Source: Anaerolineales bacterium
GTDB taxonomy: Bacteria > Chloroflexota > Anaerolineae > 4572-78 > NAK82
Direction: 5' to 3'
Length of the DNA stretch: 7,139 nt
NCBI GenBank assembly: GCA_024643945.1
Contig: JAHELX010000324.1
Span: 1-7,139 of the forward strand
Shown in pieces: positions 4,425 through 7,139 of this stretch; position 1 is the first letter of the stretch, and each line of letters starts with the position of its first letter. Under the pieces are notes generated by a model. That model searched no databases and had not been told where the DNA came from. It was given only the letters and a program-made list of their open reading frames with translations. Made by a program: the position numbers and the translations under genes.

Positions 4425-5777
4425 TTACGTCGAACAACAGATGTTCGCCACTTTGTCGAGTATTTTCCAGATACTTTCAGCCCAATCATAGTGCTCAGGT
4501 TTCATCAGGCATGACCGCAAGCAAGTAACATTGGGGTGGTCGAAATCGACATCAGTCCATCTGGCTTGAAGTAATGAAGAAGGATACTTAAAAGTTGCTA
4601 AATGCAAGTTTTCTTCTGCTGCAGCGTGGAACAAGTCCTCAGACCGTTCCGAAATCTGGCTCGCACTCTTCGCATTGGGTGCCCACACCAGTATGTCTAA
4701 CTCTGGCGGAAAGATCGTCTTAAACCGCTCATCCGAGGCTATTTTCGCATATAATGCAAGGGCAGCCGCACGCGCCTTTGATAAACCCAGGGCAAATTCT
4801 CCGTTCGGCACCAGAGGCAACAATTTCTGGGTCGCCCAAAGCGCAACGGCAGATGCGCCCGCCCTGGAACACTCCAGGCTGATTTCACCCAGGTGCAGCT
4901 CTGAGGACGTGAAATAGGTGTAGGGAGAATCATGTTTGTAATACTTGCCTACGCCGGGATCCCTATAAAGTATGCAGCCGCAACCATATGGCTGTAGGCC
5001 ATGCTTGTGGGGATCAATTACGATGGAGTCGACTTCTTTAAGACTATCATAGGCCTTTTGCGTATCCGGGTCCAGGTTATCTGCAAGTATAAAGTAGCCG
5101 CCATAAGCAGCATCCGCATGTAAGCGAAAGCCATACTGCTCTCTTAACTCGAGGATTTCCGGCAGCGGATCAACCGATCCTGTCCCTGTGGTCCCGATCG
5201 TTGCGACTACTGTTCCCACGTCGCCGCCATCAAGTATTTTTTCAAGGGATCTGACATCTATCCTGGCCCTTTCATCGCAAGGAATGGATTGAAAACGTAA
5301 GCCAAGCACATCGGATATGCGCTTGTGAGTGTAGTGTGCTTGTTCGGAGGCAACTACTTTCTTACCAGGTTTTAGTTGACCTGATATCCATAAAGCCTCC
5401 ATATTGGCCATTGTGCCTCCACCTGTGAGATGCCCTAAGAAGCTGTCCCAGCCGAAAAGCTTCGCAATTTCAGCTACAGCTTCTTTCTCAAGCTGTGAAC
5501 TGGCACGCCCACCATCAAGGGCATGATTGTTAGGGTTAATCCAAAGCGACAGCATATAGGCAACACGTGCGATGGGGTGGGGAGGCTTGAGCATTTGACC
5601 GGCGTAATAAGGATGGAAGTAGGGATAATTATTCTGCATGATCTCTGCAACTTGCATCATTACTTCTTCCATTCTCCGGGTATCATAACTTTGCTCAATA
5701 TCGGGTAATGCTTCAAATCCACCTTCCATTTTAGCAAGAGCTCTTTCAAGAATTCTGATCGTATCTTTTTCAAACAT
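4425..5777 (-). CDS. group II PLP-dependent amino-acid decarboxylase (glutamate/tyrosine decarboxylase-like)
   Basis: This 450-residue fold-type I enzyme should decarboxylate an amino acid to its amine and CO2. The start at 5777 has AGAGGTGA about eight bases upstream on the minus strand; a GTG at 5810 is possible but lacks a site. Landmarks in order are FHPYYAGQM (54-62) and an N-terminal NPNNHALDGGRASSQLEKEA (81-100). The PLP phosphate-binding TGGGTMANMEA spans 118-128, and the ring-stacking His is H148 in EQAHYTHKR. TIGTTGTGSVDP lies at 193-204. The Asp that holds the pyridine nitrogen is D222 in HADAAYGG, and the Schiff-base lysine is K258 in DPHKHGLQPYGCG. LECSRAGASAVALW (301-314) completes the core. 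All catalytic residues are intact. The substrate is not readable: aromatic, glutamate and aspartate enzymes share these motifs. The gene looks AT-richer than its GC-rich neighbours to the left, which suggests acquisition together with the two genes after it. Confidence 0.9.
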   Translation of the reverse strand: MFEKDTIRILERALAKMEGGFEALPDIEQSYDTRRMEEVMMQVAEIMQNNYPYFHPYYAGQMLKPPHPIARVAYMLSLWINPNNHALDGGRASSQLEKEAVAEIAKLFGWDSFLGHLTGGGTMANMEALWISGQLKPGKKVVASEQAHYTHKRISDVLGLRFQSIPCDERARIDVRSLEKILDGGDVGTVVATIGTTGTGSVDPLPEILELREQYGFRLHADAAYGGYFILADNLDPDTQKAYDSLKEVDSIVIDPHKHGLQPYGCGCILYRDPGVGKYYKHDSPYTYFTSSELHLGEISLECSRAGASAVALWATQKLLPLVPNGEFALGLSKARAAALALYAKIASDERFKTIFPPELDILVWAPNAKSASQISERSEDLFHAAAEENLHLATFKYPSSLLQARWTDVDFDHPNVTCLRSCLMKPEHYDWAESIWKILDKVANICCST

Positions 5778-5901
5778 CGTTGAAATCACCTCTGTCCAAA
5801 TGGCGCCCACCCAATTTGAACGACTGGTCAGGCGTGACTACTCGGCAAACATTTCCGCAAGGGTAGTTAGCACAACCTTCTGGTTAGTTCACCATAGACT
5901 C

Positions 5902-6510
5902 TCAGAACATGGCCCAGGTGCCATCAGAAAACAGCACAAAGCACACATTGCCGTTCCACAAAAGCCATCCCCTTTCGAACTGCTGCATCGCCCCGCTGAA
6001 AACAGTCTCGCCTGTGCGTGACAACCCGTCACATTTCTCCCCCCAGGACAGCGAGCGCGCCAGCCAACCATGGCGGCCAGTGGCGGGAAAACAAGGTTGC
6101 GACCGTGGCACGGGCTCTGCCATGAGCGCCACGTCCGGTGAGAGCCCCGACTCGTCCGGGACAAACATCCATTGGAACTGATCATCTTGGATTGCCACGA
6201 AGAGGCCCTTCTCGCGCAACCAGATGGAGTGCATACAGCACAGAAATGCTTCCGTGCCACTGACGGTCTCAGCAGGAGCGACGGCGCAACCCAAGCGCGG
6301 ATAGACCTGTTCGTTACGCCACACATCATTGAAACCACCCAGAGGCATATGGGGGCAATCTGATGGCGGAGCGCCCGGCAGCGTGGGCATTGGTGTGGCG
6401 ATGGGTGCCGTTAGCGTCCAGGGACGCTCTGATGCTGGCGAGCTTGAAGGCACACAACCAGTCGAGGCGGCTATCAGTATGGTCATAAGTACGGTGATGA
6501 GCCTACTCAT
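5902..6510 (-). CDS. Cys-rich predicted lipoprotein with LGFP-like repeats
   Basis: The start at 6510 is chosen because AGGA lies eight bases upstream; an ATG at 6525 gives 5 extra residues but has no site. The 202-residue product opens with a hydrophobic signal sequence (SRLITVLMTILIAA) and a lipobox-like AASTGC, giving lipidated C19. The -3 residue is Ser rather than the usual Leu, so lipidation is likely but not certain. A Pro/Ser/Thr linker follows (20-50). Then comes a domain with GGFNDVWRNEQVYPRLGCAV (58-77) and, at the end, FERGWLLWNGN plus FVLFSDGTWAMF (178-202). The pairing of 'GF..VW....YPRLGCA' with 'FERG..W...DGTW' is common in secreted or surface proteins of Chloroflexota and resembles LGFP-type repeats. 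The middle (WLREKGLFVAIQDDQFQWMF) looks like a diverged second copy. Seven Cys besides the lipid Cys suggest disulfides. Function is unknown. Confidence 0.78.
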   Translation of the reverse strand: MSRLITVLMTILIAASTGCVPSSSPASERPWTLTAPIATPMPTLPGAPPSDCPHMPLGGFNDVWRNEQVYPRLGCAVAPAETVSGTEAFLCCMHSIWLREKGLFVAIQDDQFQWMFVPDESGLSPDVALMAEPVPRSQPCFPATGRHGWLARSLSWGEKCDGLSRTGETVFSGAMQQFERGWLLWNGNVCFVLFSDGTWAMF

Positions 6511-6531
6511 TGGAATCGTCCTCATAAAGCG

Positions 6532-6597
6532 GCCTGACGGCGCGCCGGATGAGCCGCAGGCGAGCTGGAGCGCTGGCGGCTCATCCGCTTATCAGGC
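6532..6597. repeat. compound palindrome between B3/B4 gene and lipoprotein gene
   Basis: CGGATGAGCCGC (6546-6557) is the exact reverse complement of GCGGCTCATCCG (6576-6587), around an 18-base loop. Outside this, GCCTGA (6532-6537) pairs with TCAGGC (6592-6597), separated by an unequal internal loop. The layout recalls REP/BIME-type palindromes, though no second copy is in the window. In the minus-strand direction it sits after the B3/B4 stop and before the lipoprotein start, followed by only three T residues, so it is at best a weak terminator. The remainder of this 123-base gap holds nothing else I can support. Confidence 0.75.
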
Positions 6598-6633
6598 GAT
6601 GGACTGTGCCTGGCCCAAGACAGAATTCTATCT

Positions 6634-7139
6634 TTACCTGCCAAGGACTTTGACCAGTTCTACTCGTGCTTCCGGGGCAACCAGCGTCACGTTCTGTTGG
6701 ATGTCCTGCAAGTGTCGTAGTACCGCCTGTTGGTCAATGCCAGGTGGAGCATACACGGCAAACACCACCTTCTGTGTGCTGGGCCTGATCTGCGTGCGCT
6801 GATCCGGACCATAGAGAATACTTGAGATTACACCGGCCTGATCAACCATCATCATATCTCCGGCTTTGAGGACTTGCTCCTGCCCCCGAAGCAACATATA
6901 GCGCTCGTCGCCTTTCGAGACATCTAGCGTGATGGGCAATTGAACTGCGTCCAAATCATGTCCCGCCGTGAGCAGCATATTCTTCACCTCGGCTATGAAC
7001 ATCGCTTCGACTAACGCCGCCACGCTCGGGATCGATTTCCCCTTGAAGGCAATCGACTCAAGTTGAAGTTGAACGTGATACGTCTTTTTGAAACGCCGAT
7101 AGTAAGCGGCATAGGCCTGCAAAATCGGATGGTTCCCAA
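6634..7139 (-). CDS. stand-alone B3/B4 (PheRS-beta-like) tRNA-editing-type domain protein, 5' end missing
   Basis: The frame is open to the window edge, and the residues before the TTG at 7122 (GNHPI) continue the domain, so the start lies outside and about 167 residues are present. Visible landmarks are HPILQAYAAYYRRFKK, SIPSVAALVEAMFIAEVKNM, TAGHDLDAVQLPITLDVSKG, GQEQVLKAGDMMMVDQAGVI and the late QKVVFAVYAPPGI strand. Together these match the B3/B4 domain of the phenylalanyl-tRNA synthetase beta chain as found in free-standing COG3382-type proteins. In the synthetase this domain removes mischarged Tyr. The role of free-standing versions is less certain and may be editing of mischarged tRNA or an unrelated binding job. 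About 60 N-terminal residues are likely missing compared with the usual length. The stop is TAA at 6636-6634, and no signal peptide is seen in the part present. Confidence 0.82.
   Translation of the reverse strand, partial: GNHPILQAYAAYYRRFKKTYHVQLQLESIAFKGKSIPSVAALVEAMFIAEVKNMLLTAGHDLDAVQLPITLDVSKGDERYMLLRGQEQVLKAGDMMMVDQAGVISSILYGPDQRTQIRPSTQKVVFAVYAPPGIDQQAVLRHLQDIQQNVTLVAPEARVELVKVLGR

Noticed and set aside
5778..5901. promoter or terminator between the lipoprotein stop and the decarboxylase start
   Set aside because: I looked for -35/-10 pairs and a hairpin with a T-run on the minus strand and found none that was convincing.

Overview
The window reads as a bacterial chromosomal segment, most likely from a Chloroflexota (Anaerolineae-like) genome. 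That guess rests on protein resemblances: a lipoprotein with the 'GF..VW..E..YPRLGCA' and 'FERG.LLW..DGTW' pattern common in that phylum, a UPF0175/PIN toxin-antitoxin pair, an HpcH-type aldolase subfamily, and a stand-alone B3/B4 protein. It could not be tested by a search. Most genes have clear Shine-Dalgarno sites, which fixed most starts. No RNA gene, insertion sequence or CRISPR array was seen, and no gap between genes exceeds about 180 bases.

Layout: (1) 2-256, plus strand, is the 3' end of a small membrane protein. (2) 278-1644, minus strand, looks like an operon read from 1644 downwards. It holds a two-helix, His-rich membrane protein, a SAM-dependent methyltransferase and a 73-residue unknown protein. 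A perfect 15-bp inverted repeat lies just before the methyltransferase ribosome binding site. Four helically phased pentamers lie in the upstream region (1753-1790). (3) 1823-2623, minus strand, is an HpcH/HpaI-type aldolase. (4) 2712-3513, plus strand, is a complete toxin-antitoxin cassette. It has a good promoter, an 8-nt overlap between UPF0175 antitoxin and PIN toxin, and a textbook intrinsic terminator. Its promoter appears to interleave with that of the divergent aldolase. (5) 3678-5777, minus strand, is a visibly more AT-rich block read from 5777 downwards: a group II PLP-dependent decarboxylase, a SnoaL/lumazine-binding-like protein and a small membrane protein. The reading frame of the last continues from the stop codon of the preceding gene with no normal start. 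(6) 5902-6510, minus strand, is a Cys-rich lipoprotein. (7) 6634-7139, minus strand, is a stand-alone B3/B4 (PheRS-beta-like) protein cut by the window edge. A compound palindrome lies between (6) and (7).

Apart from the 5'-truncated gene at the left edge, the toxin-antitoxin cassette is the only plus-strand gene set, which fits a self-contained module inserted among minus-strand genes. The least ordinary items are the decarboxylase / SnoaL-like / membrane-protein set with its odd junction at 3930, the aldolase with substituted active-site positions, and the aldolase/toxin-antitoxin promoter overlap. Nothing here amounts to a clearly new system.
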